Positions 24,380 to 33,690 of a DNA stretch of 47,305 bases are shown here, piece after piece. The position numbers were made by a program, and so were the translations under genes. Within the stretch, counting starts at the first letter, position 1, and every line of letters starts with the position of its first letter. The notes beneath the pieces were generated by a model, which saw only the letters and a program-made list of their open reading frames with translations, did no database searches and was not told where the DNA came from. The DNA comes from Microcoleus sp. bin48.metabat.b7b8b9.023 (GTDB lineage: Bacteria; Cyanobacteriota; Cyanobacteriia; Cyanobacteriales; Microcoleaceae). The stretch lies in contig NZ_JAAFKG010000060.1 in the NCBI RefSeq assembly GCF_013299185.1, forward strand, positions 1 to 47,305, read 5' to 3'.

Positions 24380-24778
24380 ATGAAAACTAGATTTTACAAG
24401 CATACAACTAAGAACTTGTCAATAGTTTTAATAGCGACTTTAATTTTTATTCCCCTCAATACTTTGAGCGCCCGCGCCGAAAAATTAAGATGTTTTGTAG
24501 ATATTTGCATTGACCCCAGCAGCGTAAAATTAAGTAAATCAAATTTTCCCGGTGCTCCCTCTTATGCTGTGAGAACTGTTTTAGGAACTCAGCAGTTTAG
24601 TAACGAAAAAATGCAGGCGCAGATGGAAGTTGATTGTCGGCTGCGACAGTTTAGAACTGTCCGAGTTAGCCAAGATGGTGAAAATTGGTCAAAGTTCGAT
24701 CCCAGGTGGACTTTAGTCGATCGCAACTCATCTTTGTCACGGATGGTTGACTATAGTTGTAAATTGGCGATCGAATAA
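24380..24778 (+). CDS. Small secreted protein of unknown function
   Basis: A 132-residue protein from ATG at 24380. A longer frame reading from the array is not a credible start. A signal peptide is clear (KHTTKNLSIVLIATLIFIPL, cleavage likely after ALSARA or near residue 34, ahead of EKLRC). The mature part has four or more cysteines (RCFVDICIDPS, VDCRLRQF, DYSCKLAI) that may form disulfides. No domain was recognised. The tandem array ends 40 bases upstream and may supply its leader. Confidence 0.68.
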   Translation: MKTRFYKHTTKNLSIVLIATLIFIPLNTLSARAEKLRCFVDICIDPSSVKLSKSNFPGAPSYAVRTVLGTQQFSNEKMQAQMEVDCRLRQFRTVRVSQDGENWSKFDPRWTLVDRNSSLSRMVDYSCKLAIE

Positions 24779-24783
24779 GTCTA

Positions 24784-24916
24784 ATATCATGTCCGGTCGA
24801 TTACTATAACAAAAAAACTGTTCGTAGTGCGGACTTCAGTCCGCAATATGCTGCGGACTGAAGTCCGCACTACGAACGAACGGATATTATCGCGGTCAAC
24901 CGACCGGACACGATAT
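24784..24916. mobile_element. MITE-like element, family ATATCRTGTCCGGTCGATT, copy 2
   Basis: ATATCATGTCCGGTCGATTA at the left and CGACCGGACACGATAT at the right are terminal inverted repeats; the inner hairpin is the same as in 19350-19477. The reverse complement aligns with that copy with only a few differences. Confidence 0.85.
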
Positions 24917-24968
24917 AAAATGTCGATCGAGATAGAAGACTCAGTTTTGCAAAAAGCATTTGTTGTTG

Positions 24969-25004
24969 TAGTGCTGTCCCCGCTCGCGAGCGGGGACAGC
25001 ACTA
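24969..25004. repeat. Perfect 36-bp palindrome
   Basis: TAGTGCTGTCCCCGCTCG followed at once by its exact complement, so there is no loop. A related hairpin with a 12-base loop is at 46892-46931 and a half copy near 12539. It lies 77 bases before pepP. Confidence 0.9.
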
Positions 25005-25080
25005 TAAATGCTTGCACGCTTTGCTCCCTCTCGATACTTAGGCCGCAATCCAAGATCCCAAATCTAAAATCTAAAATCGA

Positions 25081-26370
25081 ATGACCAACCCCAGCGAATA
25101 CCGGCAAAGACGCGAACAGTTAATGGCAAAAATTGGCAGCGGGACAGCAATATTTCGCAGCGCGCCCGCAGCCGTCATGCACAACGATGTTGAATACGCC
25201 TACCGACAAGATAGCGATTTTTTCTATTTAACCGGTTTCAACGAAGCTGCGGCGGTAGCAGTTTTGGCCCCGCACCACGAAGAACACAAATTTGTTTTGT
25301 TTGTTCAGCCAAAAGACTTGGAAAAAGAAACTTGGCACGGTTATCGCGCTGGAGTTGAAGGCGCTAAGGAGTTGTACGGCGCCGATGAAGCGTTTCCCAT
25401 CGCCGAACTTGCCGAAAAACTACCCAAATATTTAGAAAAAGCCGATCGCATATATTATCACTTCGGGCGCGATCGCAATTTCGACCAAACAGTCCTCAAG
25501 CACTGGCAAAGCTTGATGGCAACCTACCCGAAACGCGGTACAGGCCCCACTGCGATCGAAGATTCCAACATCATATTACACCCGATGCGGCTGGTAAAAA
25601 GCGAAACAGAATTAGCCTTAATGCGAAAAGCCGCTAATATCTCCGTTACCGCCCACAACCGCGCCCGAGAATTTGCCAAACCAGGCAGGTACGAATACGA
25701 AATTCAAGCAGAAATCGAACATATTTTCGGCAGGAACGGCGCCACTCCCGCCTACCCTTCAATTGTTGCATCCGGTTACAATTCCTGCGTCCTCCACTAC
25801 ATCGAAAACAACCGCCAAATGCAGGAAAACGATTTGCTGTTAATAGATGCCGGTTGTGCTTGCGGCTACTACAATGCCGACATTACTCGCACCTTTCCCG
25901 TCAGCGGCAAATTCACCACCGAACAACAGACTATTTACGACTTAGTTTTGCAAGCACAAACCCAGGCAATTAGTCAAGTATATCCCGGAAATCCTTACAG
26001 CAAAATTCACGAAACCGCAGTGCGCGTTTTGGTGGAAGGTTTAATGGATTTAAAACTTTTGGTCGGCGACATTGAAGAGATAATTAAAGAAGAGAAATAC
26101 AAGCCGTTTTATATGCACCGCACTGGTCACTGGCTGGGATTGGACGTGCACGATGTCGGTGTTTATCAGTACGGCGAAAATCCGCAACTTTTGCAAGCAG
26201 GACAAGTTCTGACGGTCGAACCGGGGATTTATATTTCTCCTTATATTAAACCCGTTGAAGGACAGCCGGAGGTTCCTGAAAAATGGCGCGGTATAGGTGT
26301 GAGAATTGAAGATGATGTTTTGGTGACAATTGACAGTCATGAAGTTTTGACCGCCGGAGCTCCTAAATGA
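25081..26370 (+). CDS. pepP: Xaa-Pro aminopeptidase (aminopeptidase P)
   Basis: Cytosolic metallopeptidase removing N-terminal residues before proline. The 429-residue protein has the aminopeptidase P N-terminal domain (about 1-135, with DSDFFYLTGF) and a pita-bread catalytic domain (about 170-425). The dimetal ligands are all visible: aspartates in LLIDAGCACGYYNADITRTF, histidine in HRTGHWLGLDVHDVG (about 346), and glutamates in TVEPGIY (about 380) and GVRIEDDVLV (about 409). A short run of AAATCTAAAATCTAAAATCG directly precedes the ATG, with no clear ribosome site. Confidence 0.95.
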   Translation: MTNPSEYRQRREQLMAKIGSGTAIFRSAPAAVMHNDVEYAYRQDSDFFYLTGFNEAAAVAVLAPHHEEHKFVLFVQPKDLEKETWHGYRAGVEGAKELYGADEAFPIAELAEKLPKYLEKADRIYYHFGRDRNFDQTVLKHWQSLMATYPKRGTGPTAIEDSNIILHPMRLVKSETELALMRKAANISVTAHNRAREFAKPGRYEYEIQAEIEHIFGRNGATPAYPSIVASGYNSCVLHYIENNRQMQENDLLLIDAGCACGYYNADITRTFPVSGKFTTEQQTIYDLVLQAQTQAISQVYPGNPYSKIHETAVRVLVEGLMDLKLLVGDIEEIIKEEKYKPFYMHRTGHWLGLDVHDVGVYQYGENPQLLQAGQVLTVEPGIYISPYIKPVEGQPEVPEKWRGIGVRIEDDVLVTIDSHEVLTAGAPK

Positions 26371-26385
26371 AGGCAGCTATGTTTC

Positions 26386-26530
26386 AACAGTTGACAGTTG
26401 ACAGTTGACAGTTGACAGTTGACCGCTTGAGGGCAACCTCTACCTGGAAGTCCGAGGATGGGAGTAATGAATCGTCTTCTTTTAATTTCTACGCCAAACC
26501 CAGAGGCTTTCAACCAATTATTTCTGGTAA
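26386..26530 (-). repeat. 140-bp dispersed repeat, copy D (inverted)
   Basis: Read on the minus strand it starts TTACCAGAAATAATTGGTTG and ends in CAACTGT heptamers, as in copies A to C. The core again differs. Confidence 0.8.
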
Positions 26531-26579
26531 CAAGGCAGAAGTTAATAAATCTTTTGTCTGGCGGCAGTCAATTTTACAA

Positions 26580-26675
26580 ACAGTTTGTAGTGGGGACTTG
26601 AGTCCGCTCTTAAGCTGCGGACTCAAGTCCGCACTACGAACCGTTTTGCTTGTGGTAATCGACCGGACATGATAT
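26580..26675. mobile_element. Decayed MITE-like element, family ATATCRTGTCCGGTCGATT
   Basis: The inner hairpin (GTAGTGGGGACTTGAGTCCG paired with its complement) and right end (ATCGACCGGACATGATAT) are kept, while the left terminal repeat is not recognisable. Confidence 0.7.
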
Positions 26676-26822
26676 TTTTTAAATAAAATAGCCTTTTCTG
26701 GGTAAAACTTAATATATTTGTAAATTTTGTGTGAAATCGTGCTAGTTTGCAGTCAAGACTGGAGCCTTCTAATGTTAGGCTAGACACAACTCTAGTCCGC
26801 AACTGCCAATTAATAACTTACT

Positions 26823-29800
26823 ATGTGTAGTGAGCCCACAGAGATCGATCGCGCCCTCACAACCTGCGAAGCGCTAGTAGCAGAGCAAAAAGCAAAAATT
26901 CGGCAACTCGAAGAAAATTTGCAGGAAGAAATAGAATTGCGGCGCAAATTAGAAGCACAACTGAAAAGAGATATCGTTGAGTTAACTCAAACAGAAGATT
27001 CTTTGCGACAAAATCAAGAATTTATGCAAAGGGTAGCTGATACTACCCCCGGTGTTTTATACATTTACGACCTCATAGAAAACCGCAATCTCTATGGAAA
27101 TCGCTACATCGGCGAGTTTTATGGTCGCACGGCGGCACAAGTTCAGGAAATGGGAAACGATGCCTTTTCTTTGCTAGTTTATGCTGAAGATATAGAGAAA
27201 CTTATAGTTCACGTCGAAACAGAAATAGCCCTAGCTAAAGATGGAGAAATTCTGGAAACAGAGTACCGAATTGTCCAACCTAGCGGCGAATTGCGGTGGT
27301 TTCACGATCGGCACGCAATTTTTTCTCGCACTCCTGACGGCAGGCCAAAACAAATAGTCGGAGTTGCCCAAGATATCACCGAGCGAATTGAGGCAGAAGC
27401 CGCTCTCCGAGAAAATCAAAAGTTTATTCACAGTATAACCGAAGCACTTCCAGGTCTTGCTTACATTTACGATATTACTGAAAATCGAAATATTTATACC
27501 AACAACCAAGTTAACCAAATTCTCGGCTATTCCTCCGAACAAGTTCAACAGTTAGGAGACGCACTTTTTGCCACAATTATGCACCCCGATGATTTGCTGA
27601 AAATCCCGGAAATCCAAGCAAAAATATCAACACTTAAGGACGGCGAAATATTTGAGTGCGAGTACAGGCTGAGAAATGCTCGGGGTGAATGGCGCTGGTT
27701 TATGGGCAGAGATATTGTTTTCTTGAGAAACTCTGACGGTTCGCCGAAACAAACTCTCGGTATTGTTATAGATATTACTGAACACAAGCGAGTCGCCCTA
27801 GATCGAATTGAGTTAATCGCATCTCTTGAAAAAAGCCAGGAAATGTACCGAACTCTCATCAAGCATTATCCGAATGGATCGGTATTTTTGTTCGATCCCG
27901 ATCTGCGCTATATTTTGGTTGACGGTCAAGGTTTGGCAGTAGTTGGTTTGTCCAAAGAACTGGTGGAAGGCAAAACCTTGTCGGAAATATCGCCGCCAGA
28001 AGATTTGGAATTTTTTGAGACCAAATATCGCGCAGCTTTAGCAGGAGAAGAGAATAATTTTGAATATAAATATCGCGATCGATTTTATTCAACAACAGTT
28101 TCTCCAGTCAAAAACGACCAGGCAGAAATTTTTGCAGGCATGGTAGTTACTCAAGATATTACAGAAAACAAACAGTCAGAATTCGTGCTGCAACGCCTGA
28201 AAAATGAGCTAGAAATAAAATATCACAAGCGTACTGAAGATTTAAGAATAGCTAACCAACACTTGCGGGAAGAAATTATCAATCGCTGGCGTACCGAAGA
28301 ATTTTTGCGGGAAAGCCAGCAACAGCTAGAATTGTTTTTTTCGCAATCTTTAGATGGTTTTTTCTTTGTGATGCTGGACGAACCCGTGTACTGGCGCGAT
28401 ACCTCTGACAAAGAAAAAGTTTTGGATTACGTATTTTCTAACGGGCGGGTAACGAAGGCAAATGATGCTTTGATCGCTCAATACGGAGCTACTAGGGAAG
28501 AGTTTATTGGCGTGACGCTTAACTCTTTCTTGTTCCACAACTTGGCTGGTGACAGAGAAATTATCAGGCAATTTTTTGATGCTGGCAGAATTCACATCGA
28601 AACTGACAATCGCAAGTTTGATGGTGAGCTAATGTGGGTCGAAGGCGATTATATTTGCATTGACGATTCCCAGGGCAGAATTGTCGGGTATTTTGGCGTG
28701 CAGCGCGATATTAGCGATCGCAAAAAAGCAGAAGCTGCCCTTAGAGATAGTGAAGAACGTTTTCGCGCAACCGTCGAACAAGCAGCAGTCGGCATTACTC
28801 ACTGCGATAAAAATGGCCGCTATTTGCGAGTCAACCAAAAGTTCTGTAATATTTTGGGATATACTGCGGAAGAGTTGCTGTGCGGAACTTGGATGGATGT
28901 CAGTTACTGTGAAGATCTAGATCCAGACTTAGCAAAAAATCACAGATTGTTTGCCAGGGAAATTGACTGTTTCAACATGGAAAAACGCTTGGTGCGTCGA
29001 GACGCTTCTTTAATTTGGGTAAATATCACTGTTTCGCTCGTGCAAGAACCGTTGAGCGGAGCAATTTATAATGTAGCAGTCATAGAAGATATTAGCGATC
29101 GCAAACAAGCTGAAGCAGCACTGAAGGAAAGCGAAGAAAGGTTCCGACAGCTAGCAGAAAATATTGAAAGCGTGTTTTGGATGGTAGGCGTTCAGCCCCA
29201 AGAATTTATTTATGTCAGTCCGGGTTACGAAAAAATTTGGGGGAGAAGCAGTGCTGATTTGTATGCTTCCGGGCGCTTTTTTGCAGAGTCACTGCATCCA
29301 GAAGATCGCGCTCGGGTGATTGCTACATTCACTAAACAAGTTCTAGCTGAAGACGAGATTGAATATCGCATTGTCAGGCCGGACGGCGAAATTCGCTGGA
29401 TTCGCGATCGGGCTTTTCCGATTAGAAATCAAGGTGGTGAAATTTACCGCATTGTTGGGATTGCAGAAGATATTAGCGATCGCAAACAGGCAGAAAAAGC
29501 GATCCGTGAAAGTGAAGAACGCTTCCGCCAGCTTGCCGAAAATATCCAAGATTCCTTCTGGCTAGTTGCTGCTGACTTTACCGATTTATTGTATCTGAGC
29601 CCAGCTTACGAGCAAATCTGGGGGCGCAGCCGCGAAGAATTGTATGCCGAGCCGATAAAATGGATGGAGTGGGTGCATCCAGAGGATATACATTTGCTAC
29701 AAGAGGGAATTCCGCGAGTGTTGCAGGGCGAGTCCACCAGTATCGAATATCGGATTTTGTTGCCAGACGGCACAATTCGCTGGGTGTGCGATCGAGCTTT

Positions 29801-30527
29801 TCCCATTTATGACGAAGCGGGCAAAATTTATCGGCTGGCGGGTATTTGCGAAGATATTAGCGATCGCAAATTGACCGAGGCCCGCATCCAAGCGGCACTC
29901 CGCGAAAAAGAAGTATTGCTCAAAGAAATTCACCACCGAGTCAAAAATAATATGCAGGTAGTTTCCAGCCTGCTGCAACTTCAAGCTCAATACATTGAAG
30001 ACGAACCGACGCTTGCTTTATTTGAAGAAAGCCAAACCCGCATCCATTCAATGGCTCTGATTCACGAGCAACTTTATCAATCGGAAAATATCGATCGAAT
30101 CCACCTCCCCCCTTACGTTGAAAACTTGATTGCTAATTTGTATCAATCTTTTGGTTGTGGTAAAAATTCTATCAAATTCAATCTCAATGTCGATCCCATA
30201 CATTTAAATATAGAAACAGCAATTCCTTGCGGTTTAATTATCAATGAACTGGTTTCAAACTCCTTAAAGTATGCTTTCAATCAAAGTTCATCGGGAGAAA
30301 TTACTATTAATTTTAATGGAAGTAAATTTCCTGAATTTCATTTAAGTATTCAAGACAACGGCAGCGGATTTCCGGCGGACTTTGATGTGGAAAGTAGCGA
30401 AACATTAGGATTGCGATTAGTGCGGATGTTAACTCAGCAATTAGAAGGAAATCTGGTTATTGACACTGAGTGCGGAACTTGTTACCATATTACTTTCCTT
30501 GAGTTAAATTATCGGCGTCGCATTTAA
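26823..30527 (+). CDS. Seven-PAS sensor histidine kinase (HisKA_2 type)
   Basis: A 1234-residue cytoplasmic kinase with no membrane segment. An N-terminal coiled coil (about 15-65) precedes seven PAS/PAC units (about 66-190, 197-320, 335-455, 505-640, 645-765, 770-890, 895-1020). The PAC ends are typical (VGVAQDITERIEAE, YFGVQRDISDRKKAE and similar). The kinase core has the HisKA_2 box LLKEIHHRVKNNMQVVSSLL (phosphohistidine H1037 or H1038) and an HATPase with INELVSNSLKYAF (N box, about 1140), DNGSGFP and LGLRLVRML. PAS 6 and 7 are similar to each other, suggesting recent duplication. The receiver-kinase gene starts 9 bases downstream, the likely partner. Ligands of the PAS domains are unknown. 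Confidence 0.93.
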   Translation: MCSEPTEIDRALTTCEALVAEQKAKIRQLEENLQEEIELRRKLEAQLKRDIVELTQTEDSLRQNQEFMQRVADTTPGVLYIYDLIENRNLYGNRYIGEFYGRTAAQVQEMGNDAFSLLVYAEDIEKLIVHVETEIALAKDGEILETEYRIVQPSGELRWFHDRHAIFSRTPDGRPKQIVGVAQDITERIEAEAALRENQKFIHSITEALPGLAYIYDITENRNIYTNNQVNQILGYSSEQVQQLGDALFATIMHPDDLLKIPEIQAKISTLKDGEIFECEYRLRNARGEWRWFMGRDIVFLRNSDGSPKQTLGIVIDITEHKRVALDRIELIASLEKSQEMYRTLIKHYPNGSVFLFDPDLRYILVDGQGLAVVGLSKELVEGKTLSEISPPEDLEFFETKYRAALAGEENNFEYKYRDRFYSTTVSPVKNDQAEIFAGMVVTQDITENKQSEFVLQRLKNELEIKYHKRTEDLRIANQHLREEIINRWRTEEFLRESQQQLELFFSQSLDGFFFVMLDEPVYWRDTSDKEKVLDYVFSNGRVTKANDALIAQYGATREEFIGVTLNSFLFHNLAGDREIIRQFFDAGRIHIETDNRKFDGELMWVEGDYICIDDSQGRIVGYFGVQRDISDRKKAEAALRDSEERFRATVEQAAVGITHCDKNGRYLRVNQKFCNILGYTAEELLCGTWMDVSYCEDLDPDLAKNHRLFAREIDCFNMEKRLVRRDASLIWVNITVSLVQEPLSGAIYNVAVIEDISDRKQAEAALKESEERFRQLAENIESVFWMVGVQPQEFIYVSPGYEKIWGRSSADLYASGRFFAESLHPEDRARVIATFTKQVLAEDEIEYRIVRPDGEIRWIRDRAFPIRNQGGEIYRIVGIAEDISDRKQAEKAIRESEERFRQLAENIQDSFWLVAADFTDLLYLSPAYEQIWGRSREELYAEPIKWMEWVHPEDIHLLQEGIPRVLQGESTSIEYRILLPDGTIRWVCDRAFPIYDEAGKIYRLAGICEDISDRKLTEARIQAALREKEVLLKEIHHRVKNNMQVVSSLLQLQAQYIEDEPTLALFEESQTRIHSMALIHEQLYQSENIDRIHLPPYVENLIANLYQSFGCGKNSIKFNLNVDPIHLNIETAIPCGLIINELVSNSLKYAFNQSSSGEITINFNGSKFPEFHLSIQDNGSGFPADFDVESSETLGLRLVRMLTQQLEGNLVIDTECGTCYHITFLELNYRRRI

Positions 30528-30536
30528 TAAAAAAAG

Positions 30537-31754
30537 ATGAATCCTATAAAAATTTTGGTAGTAGAAGACGAAATAATTGTCGCCCAGGACATAGCAGGCA
30601 GATTAAAAAAGCTGGGTTATGCAGTAACAGCTATTGTTGCTTCAGGAGAAGAAGCTCTAGAAAAAGTAGACGAAAGTCCGCCAGATTTAGTGCTGATGGA
30701 TATCGTGCTTAAAGGTGAGATGGACGGCGTGACAGCCGCCGAAAAAATCAGAAATAAGATAGATATACCGACAGTATTTTTAACAGCTTATGCCGACGAT
30801 AAAACGATGCAGAGAGCGAAAATTACAGACCCATTCGGTTACATTATCAAACCATTTCAACAAAATGATTTGCGGGTGGCGATCGAGATTGCCCTCCACA
30901 GGCACGAAATCGAAACCAAAATGCGAGCAGCTCTCAAAGCTTCGGAAGCAGCCAGAGAGTCGGTGGAAGAAAAAGCGCACCGCCAAAACCAGTATATATC
31001 AATGGCTGCCCACGAATTGCGCAACCCGCTGAACACGATTTTAATCTCTGCCGAGCTCCTAGAGCTCGATCGCACTCGCAGCAGTGACGAATCTCAAGTC
31101 AAAACCCTGCGCCTAGTGCACTCAGCTACCCAAAAGATGAACCAGCTAATCGAGGATATGCTGTTCATGGGCCGAGCAGAAGCAGGGAGACTCAAATGCA
31201 ATCCATTACCGATAAATTTACTCGAATTTTGTCAAGATTTGCTGGATCAATTGCAGCTAGGAAATGAAGCCAAACACAAACTAAGATTCAGCCCGTCTGC
31301 CGTTACCAGCGCGATGTTAGATCAACAATTGCTGCACGGCATTATTTCTAACTTAATCGTCAACGCCATAAAATATTCTCCCGACGGCGGGCAAATAACC
31401 TTAGAATTGGAATGCCGTCAACCAGGCGAGGGAGACAAAGAAGCTATTTTCTGCTTGTCTACTCAGTCTTTGTTTGCCAATTCCCCATTTAAAAATATTA
31501 ACTCTCCTTTACTAATTATTCGCATCCGAGACGAAGGTATGGGCATCCCAGAAACCGAAGTAGGGAAAATATTTGAAATGTTTTACCGTTGCAAGAATAG
31601 TGGAAAGATTAAAGGTAACGGTTTGGGATTGACGATTGTTAAAAAAGCTGTGGATTTGCAAGGAGGTGCGATCGCCTGCGAAAGCAAAATCGGGGTTGGT
31701 ACTACCTTTACAGTCGCCCTTCCTTACGTAGCTCTTTCCTGCAAAATGCCCTAG
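30537..31754 (+). CDS. Receiver-histidine kinase hybrid (REC-HisKA-HATPase)
   Basis: A 405-residue protein beginning with a receiver domain (about 1-125, acidic pocket EDE, phosphoacceptor D55 in LVLMDIVLKG, switch residues in TAYAD and conserved K in IIKPF). A coiled linker follows, then HisKA (H159 in SMAAHELRNPLN) and HATPase (NLIVNAIKYS, IRIRDEGMGIPE, GNGLGLTIVKKAV). The REC-first order lets an upstream kinase control the output kinase. It starts 9 bases after the multi-PAS kinase, so the two likely form one operon and phosphorelay. The final response regulator is not in the window. Confidence 0.93.
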   Translation: MNPIKILVVEDEIIVAQDIAGRLKKLGYAVTAIVASGEEALEKVDESPPDLVLMDIVLKGEMDGVTAAEKIRNKIDIPTVFLTAYADDKTMQRAKITDPFGYIIKPFQQNDLRVAIEIALHRHEIETKMRAALKASEAARESVEEKAHRQNQYISMAAHELRNPLNTILISAELLELDRTRSSDESQVKTLRLVHSATQKMNQLIEDMLFMGRAEAGRLKCNPLPINLLEFCQDLLDQLQLGNEAKHKLRFSPSAVTSAMLDQQLLHGIISNLIVNAIKYSPDGGQITLELECRQPGEGDKEAIFCLSTQSLFANSPFKNINSPLLIIRIRDEGMGIPETEVGKIFEMFYRCKNSGKIKGNGLGLTIVKKAVDLQGGAIACESKIGVGTTFTVALPYVALSCKMP

Positions 31755-31757
31755 ACT

Positions 31758-31862
31758 TATAGCCTTTCTCAAAAAGATGAGGTAAATAAGGCATAGGGCA
31801 TAGGACATAGGGCATAGGGCATAGGGCATAGGGCATACCTCACTTTTTCGATAACCGCTATA
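31758..31862. repeat. TATAGC inverted-repeat element with an internal GGGCATA array
   Basis: TATAGCCTTTCTCAAAAAG at the left and CTTTTTCGATAACCGCTATA at the right are imperfect inverted repeats; GAGGTA/TACCTC extend them inward. The interior is a run of GGGCATA heptamers. A sister element is at 41008-41092 with GGGAATA-type heptamers inside. Confidence 0.72.
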
Positions 31863-31889
31863 TTTCATGAATCTTAGATTGAATTCATA

Positions 31890-32006
31890 CAAATTATAGA
31901 GTGCGTTAGAGGGCTGAAGGTTTTGGCTGCGGGTTGCTCATTCCATCCCCGCTGACGCACCTGACGCTTAGCTTTCTACTGTCAACTGTCTACTGTCAAC
32001 TGTCAA
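31890..32006. repeat. GGTGCGTCAG-family element and CAACTGT heptamers
   Basis: A variant of the GTGCGTCAG inverted-repeat element (about 31899-31970: GAGTGCGTTAGAGGGCTGAA to GCTGACGCACC) is followed by CTACTGTCAACTGT heptamers just downstream of the gmhB 3' end. Confidence 0.6.
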
Positions 32007-32040
32007 TCGTAATCCACCGGAGATGATATTAATCATCATA

Positions 32041-32625
32041 TTAATCATCAAAATGTTGCAAAATCCACTCAACCCCCGCAGCTAAATTTGCAGCAATAAA
32101 ATCAGGTTTAGTATGGTGCTGATACTCCCCACTCAACACGCTTTCCCCGTAACCAGTCTGCACCAAAATACCCGTACAACCGGCATTGTGAGCCATATCA
32201 ACATCCGTCGCTTTATCCCCCACCATAAAACTATTCGCCAAATCCAAATCGTGTTCCCAAGCCGCCGCTACCAACATCCCCGTATTCGGTTTTCGCCAAG
32301 TCGTATACCGGGTAAATTCTGGATTTGTTCCGCCTTCCGCTGCGCTCAAATAAGGACAATAATAAAGAGCATCTAACCGGGCTCCCGCTGCGGTTTCTAA
32401 TAACAAACACAGGCGTTTGTGCAAAGCTTCAACGTGGGCCACAGGATAATAACCCCTCGCCGGCCCCGATTGATTGGAAACCAAACAGCAAAATATTTGT
32501 CGGTCATTTAAACGACGTACAGCTTCAGCTATGCCGGGAATTAAATGCAAATCTTCTAGTTTGTGAATGTAGCCAGCTTCGATATTGAGAACGCCATCGC
32601 GGTCGAGAAATACTGCTCGTTTCAT
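32041..32625 (-). CDS. gmhB: HAD-family D-glycero-manno-heptose 1,7-bisphosphate 7-phosphatase (GmhB-like)
   Basis: A 194-residue HAD-IIIA phosphatase; GmhB removes the C7 phosphate of heptose bisphosphate in ADP-heptose synthesis for LPS or glycans. Motif I FLDRDGVLN holds nucleophile D8 and acid D10, motif II is LVSNQSG, and motif III/IV is WRKPNTGML and MVGDKATDVDMA. GYIH near the start and ARGYY are typical GmhB loops. The zinc-binding cysteines of E. coli GmhB appear mostly absent, with a single YYCPY cysteine. Histidinol-phosphate phosphatase is the main alternative. Confidence 0.85.
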   Translation of the reverse strand: MKRAVFLDRDGVLNIEAGYIHKLEDLHLIPGIAEAVRRLNDRQIFCCLVSNQSGPARGYYPVAHVEALHKRLCLLLETAAGARLDALYYCPYLSAAEGGTNPEFTRYTTWRKPNTGMLVAAAWEHDLDLANSFMVGDKATDVDMAHNAGCTGILVQTGYGESVLSGEYQHHTKPDFIAANLAAGVEWILQHFDD

Positions 32626-32642
32626 AGAATTGCGATCGGATT

Positions 32643-32777
32643 GTAGATACTGTCTGGAACTGTCAAGGAGTAGCGCTCAAATAATTGGGGATGAAGGCTT
32701 TTTGGATTTTTAAAACCCCAAACCCGTGCGACTCCAATTATACTCTAGCTACCCTGAAAAATCAAGACAGTATCTAC
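32643..32777. repeat. MITE-like 135-bp element with GTAGATACTGTCT termini
   Basis: GTAGATACTGTCT (32643-32655) and its exact complement AGACAGTATCTAC (32765-32777) bound a non-coding core between the divergently transcribed ends of gmhB and the DUF305 gene. Confidence 0.75.
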
Positions 32778-32808
32778 AGATATTGCAATTAATTTATCCG
32801 CCCCATCA

Positions 32809-33528
32809 CTACTTTTTGTACCAAGCTTGGCGCCACTGTTTCATTTCTTCAATCTCTTGCTTTTGCGAAGTCAGAATCTCTTGAGATAATTTCTTCATTT
32901 CCGGCCGTTTCGACTTCTGCAACGCATCTTGGGCCATCACTAAAGCTCCTTCGTGATGGGGAATCATCGCATTCAGAAATCGGAGGTCAAATTCAGCATC
33001 AGCCGCTCCTAAATCCATGCTCATCATCATGGCTTGCATTTGTTCGGGAGTCATTGGCATCATATGATTCATTTGAGCGTGATAAGCCATTGGCGTACTG
33101 TCGGCTTTGGCATACCAAGTTTTTCGCCACTCTTTCATTTGATTGATTTCGCGGTTTTGAGCGGCAATAATGTTATTAGCTAGTTTTTTCATTTCCGGGC
33201 GCTTCGACTTGTTGAGCACCTCTTTCGCCATGTTTACAGCACCTTGATGGTGTACTGTCATGCCATCAATAAATCGCAAATCGTAGTCGGCATCAGCCGG
33301 GCCTAAATCCATTGACATATTGTGATTCATGCCATGATTCATACCACCCATGCCGCCACTTTGTGCCGCGTCTTGCTTGTTGTTCGCTTGGGTTGTTGCG
33401 GTAACATTTGGGGCTTGAGTTGGGCTGGTAGGAGATTTTGAACAAGCTGCTAGAATTCCGCTGGTTGCGGTGGCTGTGGCGGTCAAGATTAGCACTGCCA
33501 AGCCTGTTTTTAATGAAATTGGTTTCAT
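32809..33528 (-). CDS. DUF305 lipoprotein with a duplicated domain, copper-cluster member
   Basis: A 239-residue protein from ATG at 33528, chosen because AAGGA lies 11 bases upstream and a lipoprotein signal follows (LAVLILTATATAT, lipobox LAAC). Two DUF305 four-helix domains follow (about 75-145 and 170-239). Each has D(Y/F)DLRF(I/L), an HHxGA motif (TVHHQGA, IPHHEGA), KRPEMKKL and a QxxEIxxMKxWR helix. A Met/His-rich stretch (GGMGGMNHGMNHNMSMD, then MNHMMPMTPEQMQAMMMSMD) looks like a copper-binding linker. DUF305 proteins are often copper-linked in bacteria. It is divergent from the copper chaperone gene. Confidence 0.85.
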   Translation of the reverse strand: MKPISLKTGLAVLILTATATATSGILAACSKSPTSPTQAPNVTATTQANNKQDAAQSGGMGGMNHGMNHNMSMDLGPADADYDLRFIDGMTVHHQGAVNMAKEVLNKSKRPEMKKLANNIIAAQNREINQMKEWRKTWYAKADSTPMAYHAQMNHMMPMTPEQMQAMMMSMDLGAADAEFDLRFLNAMIPHHEGALVMAQDALQKSKRPEMKKLSQEILTSQKQEIEEMKQWRQAWYKK

Positions 33529-33690
33529 AGATTTTATATCCTTAAAACTGCCACGTTTATTCAGTCTCTCACATATAAATGAAATTAGCATGAAATTCTT
33601 GAGTCTAAGTTGTAAAAAAATCTTGCCGTGCCATCAATTAGATAAAGCATGAGTTTCAGTAAAACTTAATAATTAATTTGGGATTTACCC

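Larger units (their letters stand above)
26371..26822. other. Gene-free stretch with two repeat families
   Basis: Contains the inverted copy D of the 140-bp repeat (26386-26530) and a decayed MITE-like hairpin (26580-26675). The final 150 bases before the kinase gene are AT-rich and would carry its promoter. No gene was seen. Confidence 0.65.
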
